Shown: positions 1-11,361, numbered from the stretch's first letter. The stretch: DNA of 64,000 nucleotides from Enterovibrio coralii (GCF_001559595.1 NZ_LNTY01000050.1:1-64000), one strand, 5' to 3'. Notes: generated by a model not told the origin, from the letters alone. Program-made: numbers and translations.

Positions 1-196
1 ACAGACGCATATCTTACTGATATACAGCGAAGCTTCCCTGAAAGCGGGTTGAATATTAGCGAGTAGAGGAAGCGCACGCAAGCGTAAAACCTGACTTTTT
101 TGCGCTTTCGTGTTTGTTTGATGCTTTGGTGCACAAATTGGTGTGAGTTCAGCCGTTTAATCGCGTTTTATTGGTTTTGCTACGCAACGATTTGTG

Positions 197-1209
197 TCAT
201 TGACCGATCTGGATGCCGCATCTTTTAAACAAAGATTGCCAATACGCGACATGGTTTTTTACCGCGTTCTGAAAATCCTCGTAGCGTTTGCCTGAAAAGT
301 AAGCATCGTTGTATTCAGAAAAAGCCGGGATGCCATCGAACCGCATATGTAAATTAGTGAGCGAGGGTTGCACGTCAAGATACAGACCATTGAGTTTTGA
401 CAGATAAGGTTGAACACCACCAATGAAGAACTTGTTAAATACGTTTTGAAGGTACTTGAAGCGTGTTGTGTTTCTGTTTGGGCCACAAATGATCAGCGCA
501 TTATCCCGCTCAAGTTGCTCTGTAGCGGCGTTGAGCCATCGCGTGCTTTCATCCATGGAATAGAAAAGGGCACCGAGGTATCGCTGCTTTTCAATGGGCT
601 CCTGAAGTGCAACAACGTCATTGTCTGCTGATGTAGAAAGTAGGTTTGAAAAACTTTCAATGGCCAGCAATGCTTCGCTATGCGGGAAAGGGGCATCGGG
701 CAATATCATGTTAGTTGATGACGCGTGAGCTGACTTCGCCATGCATCACTGCCTGCAAATGTATTCCAGTAGACCTTGTTAATTTCGGCGCGCTTTTGCG
801 TTTGAATACGCGCCAACTCTTTTGTCAGAGACTCACTGGTTACGTCATCAAGGCACTGCTCCAAGGTATTAAGCAATGCTATTTCGTAGTTAAGCTGCCT
901 GAAGGCATCCTGCACTTTGCCCAAAATTGAGTTTCTGTCAGCGATTAGCTGGAACAAACCACATTGGCGCAGCTCATATGCATCTAACAGCCCCATGCGC
1001 ACATCTTCTATGGGCAAAATCAAATCACGCTTTCGAGGAAGTTTAATGGCGTTGGACTCGGGCGGGGTGACTGGCTCGGTTTCAACGACGTTAGCGAGGC
1101 GTTGAGAATAATCAGAGAATAGCCCAGCCGCTTTGTCGTTATCAAAGCAGCCCTGAAGTGTTCCCAAGCTAAATAGAGCGATCAGCAGAGGTTTAACTTT
1201 CAAGGTCAT
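197..1209 (-). CDS. DUF3080-type lipoprotein, split by one frameshift
   Basis: Reads as a secreted lipoprotein of unknown function. The N-terminus has a short hydrophobic stretch ending in a lipobox (LQGC at about residues 18-21), so it is probably anchored to a membrane. The first frame runs to about position 706 and the second from about 742 down to 197. Adding one base between about 730 and 760 joins them into roughly 337 residues, the normal length I expect for Vibrio DUF3080 proteins. The family assignment comes from remembered similarity and gene position, and no catalytic motif is visible. The break is probably one of the many one-base sequencing losses in this window. Confidence 0.65.
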
Positions 1210-1261
1210 TCTCTTAGAAAAGGTTAATGTAGGTGTTACGAAGTATACGAAAAGGAAGATC

Positions 1262-1296
1262 GAAAAGAAAAAGCCCCGCAGTGGCGAGGCTTTAAG
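1262..1296 (-). terminator. Rho-independent terminator of norM
   Basis: On the minus strand, just past the norM stop, a GC-rich hairpin (AAGCCTCGCC ... CGGGGCTT) is followed by a run of T residues. It would end the norM transcript before the DUF3080 gene. Confidence 0.75.
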
Positions 1297-1303
1297 AGAA
1301 GTA

Positions 1304-2674
1304 TTATTTTTCAGCCATTGCGAGCTGGAATTCGTCGGGTTGCTTGCGAATCCAATAGAGGCGCATGCCTAGCATGATGGCCGCAGATGTCAGGCCGATA
1401 ATGATGCCGATCCAGAAACCATAAGCACCCATTGGCTCAACAATCCAATCTGTCATACCTAAGATGTAACCCATCGGCACACCCAAGATCCAGTACGCCA
1501 CAAACGTGCGCTCAAAAATAGCGCGCATGTCTTTGTAACCGCGAAGTGCACCAGCTGCCACTACCTGAATCGAGTCGGTACATTGATATACCGCCGCCAG
1601 CAACATTAGATTTGCGGCAATGCCGACCACTTCAGGGTTCTTGTTGTACAAGTGAATGATTGGCTCACGGAAAATCACCGTCAGTGCAGCCGTGATAAAT
1701 GCAGCAATCAGACCGATGATGATACCAAGCTTAGCGGCACGCGCCGCGCCCTCAGTAGACTTCTCGCCCAATTGGTGGCTGACGCGAATACTTACCGCGG
1801 TGGCCAAGCTCATTGGAAGCATGAAGATCATTGAAGAGAAGTTGATTGCGATTTGGTGCGCAGCAACAACGATAGAACCCAACGGAGCGATAAGCAGCGC
1901 AATTACAGCAAACAGCGTCACTTCAAAGAAGAGTGCTGCTGCAACAGGGAAGCCCATTTTGAATAGGCGAACTAGTGCTTTTACGTCTGGTTTGGAAAAC
2001 TCTGAAAACGCTTTGATGCGGTTTAGACGCTTGTTAACCATCACATAGATAAACATTGCGATCAGCATTAGCCAATACACCAATGCCGTTGCGACACCAC
2101 AACCTACGCCGCCAAGTGCAGGTGCGCCAAACTTCCCGTAAACAAAAATCCAGTTCAGAGGAATGTTGGCTGCAAGGCCGATGAAACCAATGATCATGGC
2201 AGGTGTTGTGAGCGACATGCCTTCAGAAAGGTTACGCAGCACTTGGAAAAGCAGGTAAGCAGGCACAGCCCAAAGTACAGCGTGAAGATAACCGACGGTT
2301 TTTTCTGCAAGCGCAGGCTCTACGTCCATGTGATAGACGATATAACCAGCGTTAAACAGCACAAGACCAATAGGAATGGACAGCAAGATTGCCATGTACG
2401 CACCTTGCTGAAACTGAAACGGGATCTTGTGCTGACGACCAGAGCCGTTTAGCTGAGCGATGATAGGTACCATCGCAATCAAAATGCCGATACCGAATAG
2501 AATAGAAGGCAACCAGATGCTGGATGCAACTGCGACGGCAGCCATGTCAGTGGCACTGACACCACCCGCCATGACGGTATCAACGAAACCCATCGACGTC
2601 TGGGCAAGTTGGGCCATAAATACTGGGATACCCAACTTAATAATGGATTTGGCTTCTAGGCGATAGTTTTGCAC
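1304..2674 (-). CDS. norM: MATE-family multidrug efflux protein NorM
   Basis: A 456-residue integral membrane protein with about twelve hydrophobic segments, the usual size of MATE transporters. NorM exports cationic drugs and dyes across the inner membrane in exchange for Na+ or H+. The N-terminus (KLGIPVFMAQLAQTSMGFVD) matches the conserved first-helix region of NorM. It is transcribed away from ribE, an arrangement common in Vibrionaceae, and the two share a 227-bp divergent promoter region. No break is seen in the frame. Confidence 0.92.
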   Translation of the reverse strand: MQNYRLEAKSIIKLGIPVFMAQLAQTSMGFVDTVMAGGVSATDMAAVAVASSIWLPSILFGIGILIAMVPIIAQLNGSGRQHKIPFQFQQGAYMAILLSIPIGLVLFNAGYIVYHMDVEPALAEKTVGYLHAVLWAVPAYLLFQVLRNLSEGMSLTTPAMIIGFIGLAANIPLNWIFVYGKFGAPALGGVGCGVATALVYWLMLIAMFIYVMVNKRLNRIKAFSEFSKPDVKALVRLFKMGFPVAAALFFEVTLFAVIALLIAPLGSIVVAAHQIAINFSSMIFMLPMSLATAVSIRVSHQLGEKSTEGAARAAKLGIIIGLIAAFITAALTVIFREPIIHLYNKNPEVVGIAANLMLLAAVYQCTDSIQVVAAGALRGYKDMRAIFERTFVAYWILGVPMGYILGMTDWIVEPMGAYGFWIGIIIGLTSAAIMLGMRLYWIRKQPDEFQLAMAEK

Positions 2675-2901
2675 CTAAGTGACTCCAACAACAAAATGAG
2701 GCAAGAAAAAGGACAGCGCATTATACGCTCAAAGGTTGTGTGAACAATCCATGTATTGGAGAAAATACAAGATCTTAAAATAAGTGTCTGACTCAGATGC
2801 GTAACTGGCGAAAATCATTCTCTATATAAATGAAACTATGGACGTTTTTTAACGAGGCTTTAAACTGACGGAAAGAGTGTTAGCAACAAGCAGGAATAAG
2901 A

Positions 2902-3510
2902 ATGTTCACCGGAATTGTGCAAGCGACAGCGACAGTCACCGACATCGTCAAAAAAACGGATTTCCAAAGCCATGCCGTGGCATTTCCAGACGAGATGCTA
3001 TCTGGACTCAGTTTGGGCGCATCTGTCGCGCACAATGGTTGCTGCCTAACGGTGACAAAAGTTGACGGTAATATCGTTTGGTTTGATTTGATGCAAGCAA
3101 CGTTAAAGCTGACCAATCTAGGGCTGCTTGTAGAAGGTGATAAAGTTAATTTGGAGCGCGCGGCGAAGTTTGGTGACGAGATCGGGGGCCACTCCATGTC
3201 CGGCCATATCATGTGTGTTGCGGATGTGGTGGACGTGATTGACTCCGAAAACAATCGTCAAGTTTGGATTGAAGTGCCAGCAAACATCACTAAGTACGTG
3301 TTCGATAAAGGCTACATTGGCATTGACGGGATCAGTTTGACCATTGGTGAAGTCAGAGAAAACCGCTTCTGTGTAAATCTCATTCCCGAAACGCTTCAAC
3401 GCACGAACATGGGATGGCGCAAAGTCGGCGATAAGGTCAACATCGAAGTCGACCCACAGACGCAAGCGGTTGTTGATACCGTTGAACGTGTCCTCGCAGC
3501 TAAACAATAA
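2902..3510 (+). CDS. ribE: Riboflavin synthase alpha subunit
   Basis: Converts two molecules of 6,7-dimethyl-8-ribityllumazine into riboflavin plus a pyrimidine product. The 202 residues form the two tandem lumazine-binding repeats of the family. The first begins MFTGIVQ and contains [11 protein letters not shown], and the second has [12 protein letters not shown]. The IGGHSMSGH and IPETLQRT motifs match E. coli riboflavin synthase. I considered a lumazine or yellow fluorescent protein of luminous bacteria, but the synthase motifs, including the FTGIVQ start, are all kept, so the enzyme is the better call. The symbol is ribC in E. coli. No FMN riboswitch is evident upstream. A terminator follows at once. 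Confidence 0.93.
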   Translation: MFTGIVQATATVTDIVKKTDFQSHAVAFPDEMLSGLSLGASVAHNGCCLTVTKVDGNIVWFDLMQATLKLTNLGLLVEGDKVNLERAAKFGDEIGGHSMSGHIMCVADVVDVIDSENNRQVWIEVPANITKYVFDKGYIGIDGISLTIGEVRENRFCVNLIPETLQRTNMGWRKVGDKVNIEVDPQTQAVVDTVERVLAAKQ

Positions 3511-3527
3511 GTACGTCGCCCAAAAAT

Positions 3528-3558
3528 AGAAAAGCCAGCATAAGCTGGCTTTTTTCTT
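3528..3558 (+). terminator. Rho-independent terminator of ribE
   Basis: A perfect AAGCCAGC-ATAA-GCTGGCTT hairpin followed by six T residues lies 18 bp past the ribE stop. It may also serve the minus-strand gene that ends at 3573. Confidence 0.85.
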
Positions 3559-3572
3559 CTGGTTCCGGTCGG

Positions 3573-3776
3573 TTAAAAAATTTGTTCGTCGTCCGCATCC
3601 ACAAACAGATTGATGGTTTTGTGTAATGAATCGATTTTCAGGTTTAGATGAATAGCGTTACAACACGCCGGGCAATCGTCGTAAAACTCCTGATCGCCAC
3701 CGCTTGTATCCAAAGTAATGCGAATCCTGTGTCCACAATGAGGACAATCGATTCCTCTCTCAGTGAAGTTTTGCAT
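3573..3776 (-). CDS. CPXCG-motif cysteine-rich small protein
   Basis: A 67-residue soluble protein with two CxxC pairs (CPHCGH near residue 11 and CPACC near residue 36). They would form one zinc ribbon, which fits the CPXCG cysteine-rich family (PF14255). Family members are small proteins of unknown function next to varied genes. The start is supported by AAAGGGAGTAGAAC just upstream on the minus strand. It is a single-gene unit facing ribE. Confidence 0.8.
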   Translation of the reverse strand: MQNFTERGIDCPHCGHRIRITLDTSGGDQEFYDDCPACCNAIHLNLKIDSLHKTINLFVDADDEQIF

Positions 3777-4094
3777 GTTCTACTCCCTTTCTGAACTGCG
3801 AGCCAGCAACATGACGGTGCAAAGATAGCTGTTTCCTCAACCATTCATGTGTATTCATTGTAAGAACTCAAGAAGCTTCGCTCAGTGAAATAAGGGAAAA
3901 ACTTGAGTTCAGACAAAAAAATGTTGGGAAACATTCCGTTTGCTGATGGCTTGCAACGAAATCATTTGTCTCGTAATCATCAATACGTAACAAATGATTT
4001 CAATGGGTTAGAAAATATACAATTAACGTGACCTTGCTTCAGGGAACGAAGAGAGTGTGGATAAATTATCCGGAAAACTGCACAAATTTCACGC
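3777..4094. other. Intergenic stretch, no gene seen
   Basis: No supported gene lies here. The only structure noticed is a 9-bp inverted repeat, GAACTCAAG at 3864-3872 and CTTGAGTTC at 3902-3910, with a 29-base spacer. It lies upstream of the CPXCG gene and downstream of hxpB, and its role is unknown. Confidence 0.4.
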
Positions 4095-4745
4095 TCAGGA
4101 TGTTAAATCTTGGACACTTAATTCGTTTAGCGTTCTAAGTTTAACATCGCTAATCACCCATTGTGGTTTATCTGCCACTTGGTGTTCAGGGACGACAACC
4201 GTTCGCATTTGAGCTGATTTCGCCGCGAGTAAGCCTGCGAATGAATCTTCGAATGCAATACATTCTCTAGGGTCGACACCCAGGCCTTTAGCCGCGTTGA
4301 GGTAGACTTCTGGATGCGGCTTGCCGTATTTAAGGTGCTCTGCCGAATAGCGTTGTTCAAACCAGTCTTCGATATCTAATGCTTCAAGCGTTGCATTGAT
4401 GAGTCGCATCGGCGATGAAGATGCTAACGCGATTCTAAATCCCGCTTCTTTGCATAGGCTTAATGCATGCATGACACCCGGCATAATTGGCTTTTTGATA
4501 CCAACCAATTCAATCACCTTATCCAAAATCATTTCGCACACGTCATCACATGAAGGGCCTTCCCAGCCTTGTGTCTTGTGGTAGTGCTTGACGATCTGAT
4601 CGATGCGAATACCGGTGGTGTTAATGGTGTCTTGGCGAGTGATGTTGACACCCAGTTCTTTGAATACCAGCAGTTGAGCATCTTGCCAGAACGGTTCAGA
4701 GTCGACGAGAAGACCGTCCATATCGAAAATTGCAGCTTTGATCAT
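4095..4745 (-). CDS. hxpB: HAD-family hexitol/2-deoxyglucose-6-phosphate phosphatase
   Basis: A 216-residue HAD phosphatase of the beta-PGM type. Motif I is FDMDGLLVDSEPFW at residues 7-20, with the Asp nucleophile and general acid in DMDG. Motif II is ALASSSP, and the later GKPHPE and EDSFAGLLA strips carry the lysine and acidic metal ligands. The length and N-terminus match E. coli HxpB (YniC), which dephosphorylates hexitol phosphates and 2-deoxyglucose-6-phosphate in the cytosol. yniA lies directly upstream on the same strand, as in the E. coli yniA-yniC neighbourhood, but a terminator separates the two here. Confidence 0.88.
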   Translation of the reverse strand: MIKAAIFDMDGLLVDSEPFWQDAQLLVFKELGVNITRQDTINTTGIRIDQIVKHYHKTQGWEGPSCDDVCEMILDKVIELVGIKKPIMPGVMHALSLCKEAGFRIALASSSPMRLINATLEALDIEDWFEQRYSAEHLKYGKPHPEVYLNAAKGLGVDPRECIAFEDSFAGLLAAKSAQMRTVVVPEHQVADKPQWVISDVKLRTLNELSVQDLTS

Positions 4746-4775
4746 GAAGATTGCGTCCCTTACATGCGCAGACGA

Positions 4776-4805
4776 AAAAAGAAGGGATGCCGAAGCATCC
4801 CCTGT
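4776..4805 (-). terminator. Terminator between yniA and hxpB
   Basis: Minus-strand hairpin GGGATGC-TTCG-GCATCCC with a UUCG-type loop, followed by TTCTTTTTT. It ends the yniA message just before the hxpB start. Confidence 0.85.
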
Positions 4806-4844
4806 ATTTTGATTAAATTGTCAGTATTCGGCAATTCACTTTGC

Positions 4845-5704
4845 TTAAGCCAATTCCAGTTTGTTGATCAACGCAGCGGTTTTTTCGATGTACTGTCCAC
4901 CGAAAAGATTGCTGTGGTTAAGCAAATGATAAAGGTTGTAAATGTCTTTACGGTCTTCGTAACCTTCATCTAACGGCCAAACTTCGTTGTAGCCTTGTAG
5001 AACTCTTCTGGGAAACCGCCAAAAAGCTGTGTCATCGCCACATCGACTTCTCTATCTCCCCAGTAACTTGCAGGGTCATATACGATAGGGCCGTTAATGG
5101 TCATGGATGCATTACCACTCCAAAGGTCGCCATGGACAAGGCTAGCTTTCGGTTGATGGCCGTGGAGTCTGACTTTCACCGTGTCGACAATGGATTCAAT
5201 ATCCCCAAAAGACATGCCTTTTTCTTCTGCCAGTTTGAGCTGCCAACCAATGCGGTGATCGGCAAAGAAGGAAGCCCATTTGCGGTGCCAGCTGTTTCTT
5301 TGTTCTGTGGCACCAATAAAGTTATCAATGTCGAAACCATACTCGAGTTGTTCTCCCCACTTATGAAGACGAGCAAGCTCTTTACCCAATACATAGGCAT
5401 TTTCTTCGTTGAGGGGCTTCATGGGTATGTAATCGAGGACAAGAACGGCTTTTTCTTTGATTACACCGATATAGATAACCTGTGGGACAGAAACTTCGCC
5501 ACTATTTGCTAAATGCCTGAGGCTTTCAGCTTCAGCTTCATAGATTGGCAGAGATTCTTTGGAGTTTATCTTCACAAAGAAGCGAATATCCCCGCTGCTA
5601 ATGGCATAGCATTCGTTGATATCACCGCCTTCAACCGGCATTTTTTCCTCAACCTCGAACTGCTGTCCAAGGACTAGGGAAAGTTGCACAGAAAGGGAGT
5701 GCAC
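4845..5704 (-). CDS. yniA: Fructosamine kinase family protein YniA, one frameshift
   Basis: A kinase-fold protein of about 287 residues that would phosphorylate ketosamine (protein-glycation) adducts. LVHGDLWSGN near residue 190 is the catalytic-loop motif, and VYDPASYWGDREVD holds the metal-binding Asp. The frame closes early at 4970. The other frame continues with GYNEVWPLDEGYEDRKD and LYHLLNHSNLFGG to a TAA at 4845-4847, which is the proper family C-terminus. Restoring one base near 4993 (a G-run on the coding strand) repairs the gene, so it is probably functional. It is followed by its own terminator. Confidence 0.85.
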
Positions 5705-5866
5705 ATAGGTTTACCTCGACAATCTGATCAGCAAAATTGGCGTTATAACAAAATAGTAGCGTAATCTGACGATTCTGAGATGTGTTGAACGCCACAATAC
5801 CGAAAGCCACTCAAAAATATTTTGTTAATCACGCCGCGTTGTCAGTAAAGAAAGCTTTCTTATGTC

Positions 5867-7399
5867 CTAGCTACTTGGAAGCAGCTTCCTCGGCATAAAC
5901 TTTGTGTGTGATGCTGATGCCAAGTGATTGACGGCTTTTTCGATGTCTGGCGCAAAGTATCTGTCCTTATCATAGAACGGCACATGCCCGCGAAGCTCTG
6001 CTTTTATCTGTTCAAGCTTGTTAGAGGTTTTGAGCGGTGCGCGAAAATCCAATCCCTGACAAGCCGCAAGCATTTCAACCGCGAGAATACCTCTTGTGTT
6101 TTCAGCCATTTCGGCGAGTCGTCTTCCAGCAAATGTCGCCATAGAGACATGGTCTTCCTGATTGGCTGACGTCGGAAGGCTGTCAACCGACGCGGGATGA
6201 GCGAGTGTTTTGTTTTCGCTGGCAAGGGCTGCGGAGGTCACTTGTGCGATCATAAAGCCACTGTTCACACCGCCGTTATCAACCAAAAATGGAGGCAATT
6301 TGCTCAGAGAGCTGTCGATCAGAAGTGCCATTCGTCTTTCTGAAAGACTACCTATTTCAGCTATCGCAAGTGCGAGGTTATCTGCCGCCATGGCGACGGG
6401 GCTCTGCGTGGAAATTTCCACCAGAGAGAATGTCACCATCCTCAAAGAAGACCAGCGGATTGTCGGATACCGCATTCACTTCCGTTTCTAACACTTCTGC
6501 AGCAGCGCGGATTTGTTGGAGGCAGGCTCCCATTACTTGAGGCTGACAACGCAGCGAGTAGGGGTCTTGAACCTTTTCACAAGACTGGTGACTGTCACCA
6601 ATTTCACTTTGCGGTTGCAGTAATTCTCGGAATGCGGCTGCGGCATCACATTGCGCCTTATGTCCTCGAAGGGCATGGATGCGCTCATCAAACGGTTTAC
6701 GACTGCCAAGGGCCGCTTCAACGGAAAGGGCACCGACGGACACGCCAGAGGCAAATAAGTCTTCTGCGTGGAAGAGGCCTTCAAGTGCAAAGGCGGTGGA
6801 TGCCTGTGTTCCGTTGAGCAACGCTAAACCCTCTTTAGGACCCAGAGTGATAGGTTCTAGTCCCGCAATTTTTAATGCCATGCTCCGGAGATTACTTCGT
6901 TTTTGTGTCGAGCATATCCCTCGCCAAGAAGGAGCGTGCTCATGTGCGCAAGTGGTGCCAGATCGCCAGATGCGCCTACGGAGCCTTTTTTCGGAATACA
7001 GGGGTATACGTCAGCGTTGATGAGAGAAAGCAACGCGTCGACGACCTCAAACCGAATACCGGAATAGCCACGCGCTAAGCTGTTGATCTTCAGCGCCATC
7101 ATCAAGCGAACGGTGTTATCCGCCATGTACTCACCAATGCCAGCAGCATGAGAAAGCACGATGGATCGTTGAAGCGTTTCTAGATCTTTAAGATCAATAC
7201 GCGTGTTTGCGAGTAAACCAAAGCCAGTATTGATGCCATAAACCACGCGGCCTTCCGACAGCACGTCTCCAACGGTTTTGACGCTTTTTGCCATGATGTT
7301 TTCTGTGTCAGGCGGCAAATTCAGCTTTATTGCTGACTCGCTGATCTGACGAAGGTCAGAAAGTGTTAGCGCGCCGGGAGTAATTGTGAGTGTTTGCAT
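5867..7399 (-). CDS. hutH: Histidine ammonia-lyase, two compensating indels
   Basis: Removes ammonia from L-histidine to give urocanate, the first step of histidine breakdown in the cytosol. The Ala-Ser-Gly triad that forms the MIO electrophile is visible in [16 protein letters not shown] near residue 143. The span of 1533 bp gives about 510 residues, the normal length. The middle third is in another frame: one G appears lost near 6882 and one G gained in the run at 6398-6401. The reading resumes at [12 protein letters not shown]. Both errors lie in G runs and the rest is well conserved, so I treat the gene as intact. It is the last gene of the hut operon, 9 bp after hutU. Confidence 0.9.
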
Positions 7400-7408
7400 G
7401 GCGTCCCC

Positions 7409-9100
7409 TTACTTCTTGACCGGTGTGTTTGGAAGATCGAGCAATGGCAAATCCAGTTGCTGCTCTTTGGCACAGTTAATCGCAATTCCGTAGCCGGCAT
7501 CTGCGTGACGCATTACGCCAGTTGCCGGGTCATTATGCAGAACACGCGCAATCCGTTTATCGGCATCCTCGGAGCCATCACACACAATGACAACCCCCGA
7601 ATGTTGAGAGAAACCCATACCCACGCCGCCGCCATGGTGCAGTGAGACCCAAGTCGCTCCCGATGCGGTATTGAGCAATGCATTTAGCAGTGGCCAATCA
7701 GACACGGCATCGGAACCGTCCATCATGCCTTCGGTTTCACGGTTGGGGCTTGCAACGGAGCCAGAATCGAGATGGTCTCGGCCAATCACCAAAGGGGCTT
7801 TGAGTTCGCCATTTCTGACCATTTCGTTAAAGGCGAGCCCAAGTCTTGCACGGTCTTTCAAGCCTACCCAGCAGATCCGGCTGGTAACCCTTGAAATTGA
7901 ATACGTTCACGTGCCATATCCAGCCAATTGTGTAAGTGTGGATTGTCAGGGATTAGCTCTTTGACTTTTTGGTCGGTTTTATAAATATCTTCGGGGTCGC
8001 CGGAAAGCGCGGCCCAACGGAACGGACCAATGCCCTGACAAAACAGAGGGCGAATGTACGCAGGTACAAAGCAGGGAAATCGAAGGCATTTTCTACGCCT
8101 TTTTCGAGGGCCATTTGGCGAATGTTGTTGCCGTAATCGAGGGTTGCTGAACCTCTTTCCTGTAGCGTCAACATAGCTTGCACTTGTTGCGCCATGGAAA
8201 GCTTGGCGGAATCGACCACATTCGCTTCATCGATTTTACGCTGTTCAGCCGCTTGTTCCATTGTCCAACCCTGAGGCAGATAACCGTTTAACGGGTCGTG
8301 TGCCGATGTTTGATCCGTTACTACGTCTGGTGTAATCCCGCGCTCAACAAATTCGTTAAATATGTCCGCTGCATTACCCAGAAGGCCAATGGACGTAGGC
8401 GTGTTTTGGTCGATAGCGTCTTGAAGCAGGAACAAAGCATCGTCTAAATTCGTGGCTTTTTTGTCGACATATCCTGTTCTCAAGCGATAGTCGATTCGGC
8501 TCTCATCACATTCCACCGCAATCATTGAGAAGCCCGCCATGGTAGCTGCGAGTGGCTGTGCACCGCCCATGCCGCCAAGACCACCCGTGAGAATCCAACG
8601 ACCTTTTGCTTCACCATTGAAATGCTTTTTCGCGACAGAAACGAAAGTTTCATAGGTGCCTTGAACGATGCCTTGGGAACCAATGTAAATCCAACTGCCT
8701 GCTGTCATTTGGCCATACATCATCAAGCTTGGCGATCGAGCTCGTTGAAATGTTCCCAGTTTGCCCAATGAGGAACAAGATTGGAGTTAGCAATTAGCAC
8801 TCTTGGTGCATCTTTGTGTGTGGGAAATACGCCCACGGGTTTGCCTGACTGCACCAGCAAGGTTTGGTCATCATCTAAACGCTTTAATACATCAACGATC
8901 TTATCGAAGCACTGCCAATTTCTGGCTGCTCGCCCAATACCACCATATACCACCAGCGCATGAGGATGTTCTGCAACATCGGGATGTAAGTTGTTCATGA
9001 GCATGCGAAGAGGAGCTTCAGTTAGCCAAGATTTTGCAGTTAGCTCGGTACCTGTTGGTGCGATGATTGTTTGGTCTAAGTCCGTTCTTGAATCAGTCAT
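7409..9100 (-). CDS. hutU: Urocanate hydratase, three frameshifts
   Basis: Hydrates urocanate to imidazolonepropionate using bound NAD+. The NAD-binding strip [19 protein letters not shown] lies in the middle section. The catalytic cysteine region (ARICWVG) lies exactly at one frame break. Single bases are missing near 8728, 8074 and 7879. With all three restored the protein is about 564 residues, as expected. I chose the ATG at 9100 ([10 protein letters not shown]) because longer upstream starts would run into hutG. All three losses are in C/G runs, which points to sequencing error rather than decay. Confidence 0.9.
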
Positions 9101-9131
9101 GGCTATGTTCCTTTTTAAATCGTCATGTCTT

Positions 9132-10120
9132 TCAAAGAGGGTGATGATGGAGTCCATTGGCGATAGTCCAGACCAATCGCGCAGCGATTCTCGCGGTTTG
9201 ACTATCAATGTCGTATCTCGGATTCAGCTCCGCTATGTCCGCCAGTATTAACTTGCGGCTCCCGTTGCTGGTTTTGGCGTAGATAACGTCTCGCACGAGT
9301 TGCTCCAATAACGGGTAAGGCACACCATGAGTGGCTGGGGCACTTACACCGGGCGCGGAGCTTGCCGACAATACGTCTAAATCGATGGTGAGGTAGAGAT
9401 GATCTACTTGTTCAATAAAGGCACGCAGTTTTTCTCTTGCCTCGAAAGCTGAGTCGGCATGCAGCGAAATGTCTTCAATTGTCAGAACAGAAAGTGCGTC
9501 GGCTTTATTGAAGAGAGCTTGCGTGTTGCTTGTTCTGCTAACACCGATGCACGCATAGTGAAATGGCCACTTTCGGTTTTGGCAGAAGTTAGCAATTTGA
9601 GAAAAGGGGGTGCCGGAAGACCCTTGAATACTTAAACCATGTGGCGTTCTGAGGTCGAAATGCGCATCAAAATTAATGATGCCAATGCGAGGCGCATTTT
9701 GTTGGTTCTTCTGTAAAAAGTGATTGGCGAGACCTTGATATGATCCCCAAGCCACTTCGTGACCGCCTCCGAGCACAATCGGAGCGTGTTTTTGTCTCAA
9801 TGCTTCACTAATTGTGTCGGCCAACTGCTTCTGCGCTTTGGCTAAGTCATGGTCGTCGCAACAAAGATTGCCGAAATCATAAAGATGCCCCGAGTGATGC
9901 CAAGGCAAGTTTGCAAGTGCTCGGCGAATTTCATTGGGTGCGGCATAGGCACCAACGCGTCCTTTGTTTCGAGATACGCCCTCATCACATGCAAATCCGA
10001 TCAACATGGTACCGGGCTCGTGTGCAGACGCTGCTGACTCCACAACTTGATGAATACGATACCAAGTTCACCGTCTACTTCGTCGACGCGGCCTTGCCAA
10101 ATGCTCATATCAACTGTCAT
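9132..10120 (-). CDS. hutG: Formimidoylglutamase, one frameshift
   Basis: Hydrolyses N-formimidoyl-L-glutamate to glutamate and formamide, the last hut step. It belongs to the arginase/ureohydrolase fold with a two-Mn centre: [14 protein letters not shown] and [14 protein letters not shown] carry the metal ligands. The true N-terminus, [13 protein letters not shown], starts at 10120 in another frame and joins near 10058, where one base of a G pair is missing. The repaired length is about 329 residues. The start codon overlaps the end of hutI by 11 bp, which implies translational coupling. Confidence 0.88.
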
Positions 10121-11323
10121 GTGCAAGCTCTCCTTTGAGGTATCGTGCGTGGAGTGGTTGCATGCCAATCATGTAGCTGAGTTGCGAAGGTGACGTTAAG
10201 TCCCACACCGAAAAATCGGCATCAAATCCGGCCTGTATTTGTCCTTTTTGGCGAAGGCCAAGTGCTTTTGCCGCATAATTGGTTACGCCATAAAACGTTT
10301 CTTGAGCCGTGAGTCCAAACAAGGTCGAGGCCATGTTCATCATTAGCGTGAGGCTGGCAAAAGGCGAAGTGCCGGGATTGAAGTCAGTGGCGACTGCCAT
10401 GGGAACGCCATGCTTACGAAGAAGATTAACAGGCGGCAGTTGTTTTTCTTTCAGCGCATAAAAAGCACCCGGCAGCAGAGTGGCAATGGTGCCGTTTTCT
10501 GCGAGTGCTTCTACCCCTGACAGATTGATGTACTCGATATGGTCGACAGACAGCGCGCCCATCTTGGCTGCGCACTCACTGCCGCCAGAGTTTGACAGTT
10601 GTTCTGTGTGTCCTTTGATTGACAGTCCGTGAGACAAAGCACAGTCAAAAACACGTTCCATTTGGGCGGTGTTAAACGCGATATGCTCGCAAAACACATC
10701 GACGGCATCGGCTAGAGCATTTTCAGCTACGTGAGGTATCAGTTCATTACAGATCATGTCGACGTATTGATCGGGGGATGACGAATATTCAGGCGGGACT
10801 GTGTGAGCGGCTAACAGGGTGGTTACGATGTTGACGGGTAATATGCTCTCAAGTGCCTTTGCCACACGAAGCATTTTAAGTTCGTCCTTGGCCGTCAGCC
10901 ATATCCACTTTTGACTTCTATTGTTGTGACGCCGTCACGCATAAGAGCTTCAGCGCGAGGAATAGCAAGAGCGAGTAGCTCATCTTCATCGGCTTTTCGT
11001 GTGGCGTTAACCGTGGAAAGTATGCCACCACCGTTAGCGAGGATGTCCTGATAGGGCACACCGCTTAACCGTTGTGCCATTTCATGCGACCGGTCGCCGG
11101 CAAAGACTAAATGTGTGTGACTATCGATTAGTCCAGGCGTGACGAGTCGGTTTTGAAGCGAGATGCATTCAAAACCTTTCGTAGGGAGTGTTTGGCCAAT
11201 AGCTGTTATCACGCCATTTTCGACAGCAATCATCATGCCGTGCTGCACGTCGAAGCCGCTTGATTGACTTGAGCAATCTTCTGCCGTCGCGAGAAGGCAG
11301 TCAGTGAACATCCGTTTCATCAC
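10110..11323 (-). CDS. hutI: Imidazolonepropionase, one frameshift
   Basis: Opens the imidazolone ring of imidazolonepropionate to give formimidoyl-glutamate. It is an amidohydrolase-superfamily barrel: the HTH metal motif is in IDSHTHLVFAGDRSHE near residue 70, and a later Asp-containing strip is TDFNPGTSP. After IEVKSGYG the frame breaks. Adding one base near 10898 restores GLTAKDELKMLRVAKALE. The total is about 404 residues, as in the family. It is the first structural gene after the palindromic operator at 11340-11361. Confidence 0.88.
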
Positions 11324-11339
11324 TTACCTTAAGATTAAA

Positions 11340-11361
11340 TGTCTATACAAATGTATAGACA
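11340..11361. promoter_or_regulatory. HutC-type operator upstream of hutI
   Basis: Near-perfect palindrome TGTCTATAC-AAAT-GTATAGACA, 17 bp before the hutI start. GntR/HutC-family repressors bind TGTATA-rich palindromes of this kind and release them when urocanate is present. It is the natural control site for the hutIGUH operon. The binding is inferred, not shown. Confidence 0.7.

Noticed and set aside
1..196. Possible gene or RNA at the left edge
   Set aside because: No open frame, RNA fold or repeat could be supported in these 196 bases.
2902..3510. Lumazine protein or yellow fluorescent protein of luminous bacteria
   Set aside because: The riboflavin synthase motifs, including the FTGIVQ start and IGGHSMSGH, are intact, and there are no lux genes nearby.
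5867..11323. hut operon as a pseudogene cluster
   Set aside because: Every break is a one-base change in a G/C run, all catalytic motifs are present, and the essential infC has the same type of break.
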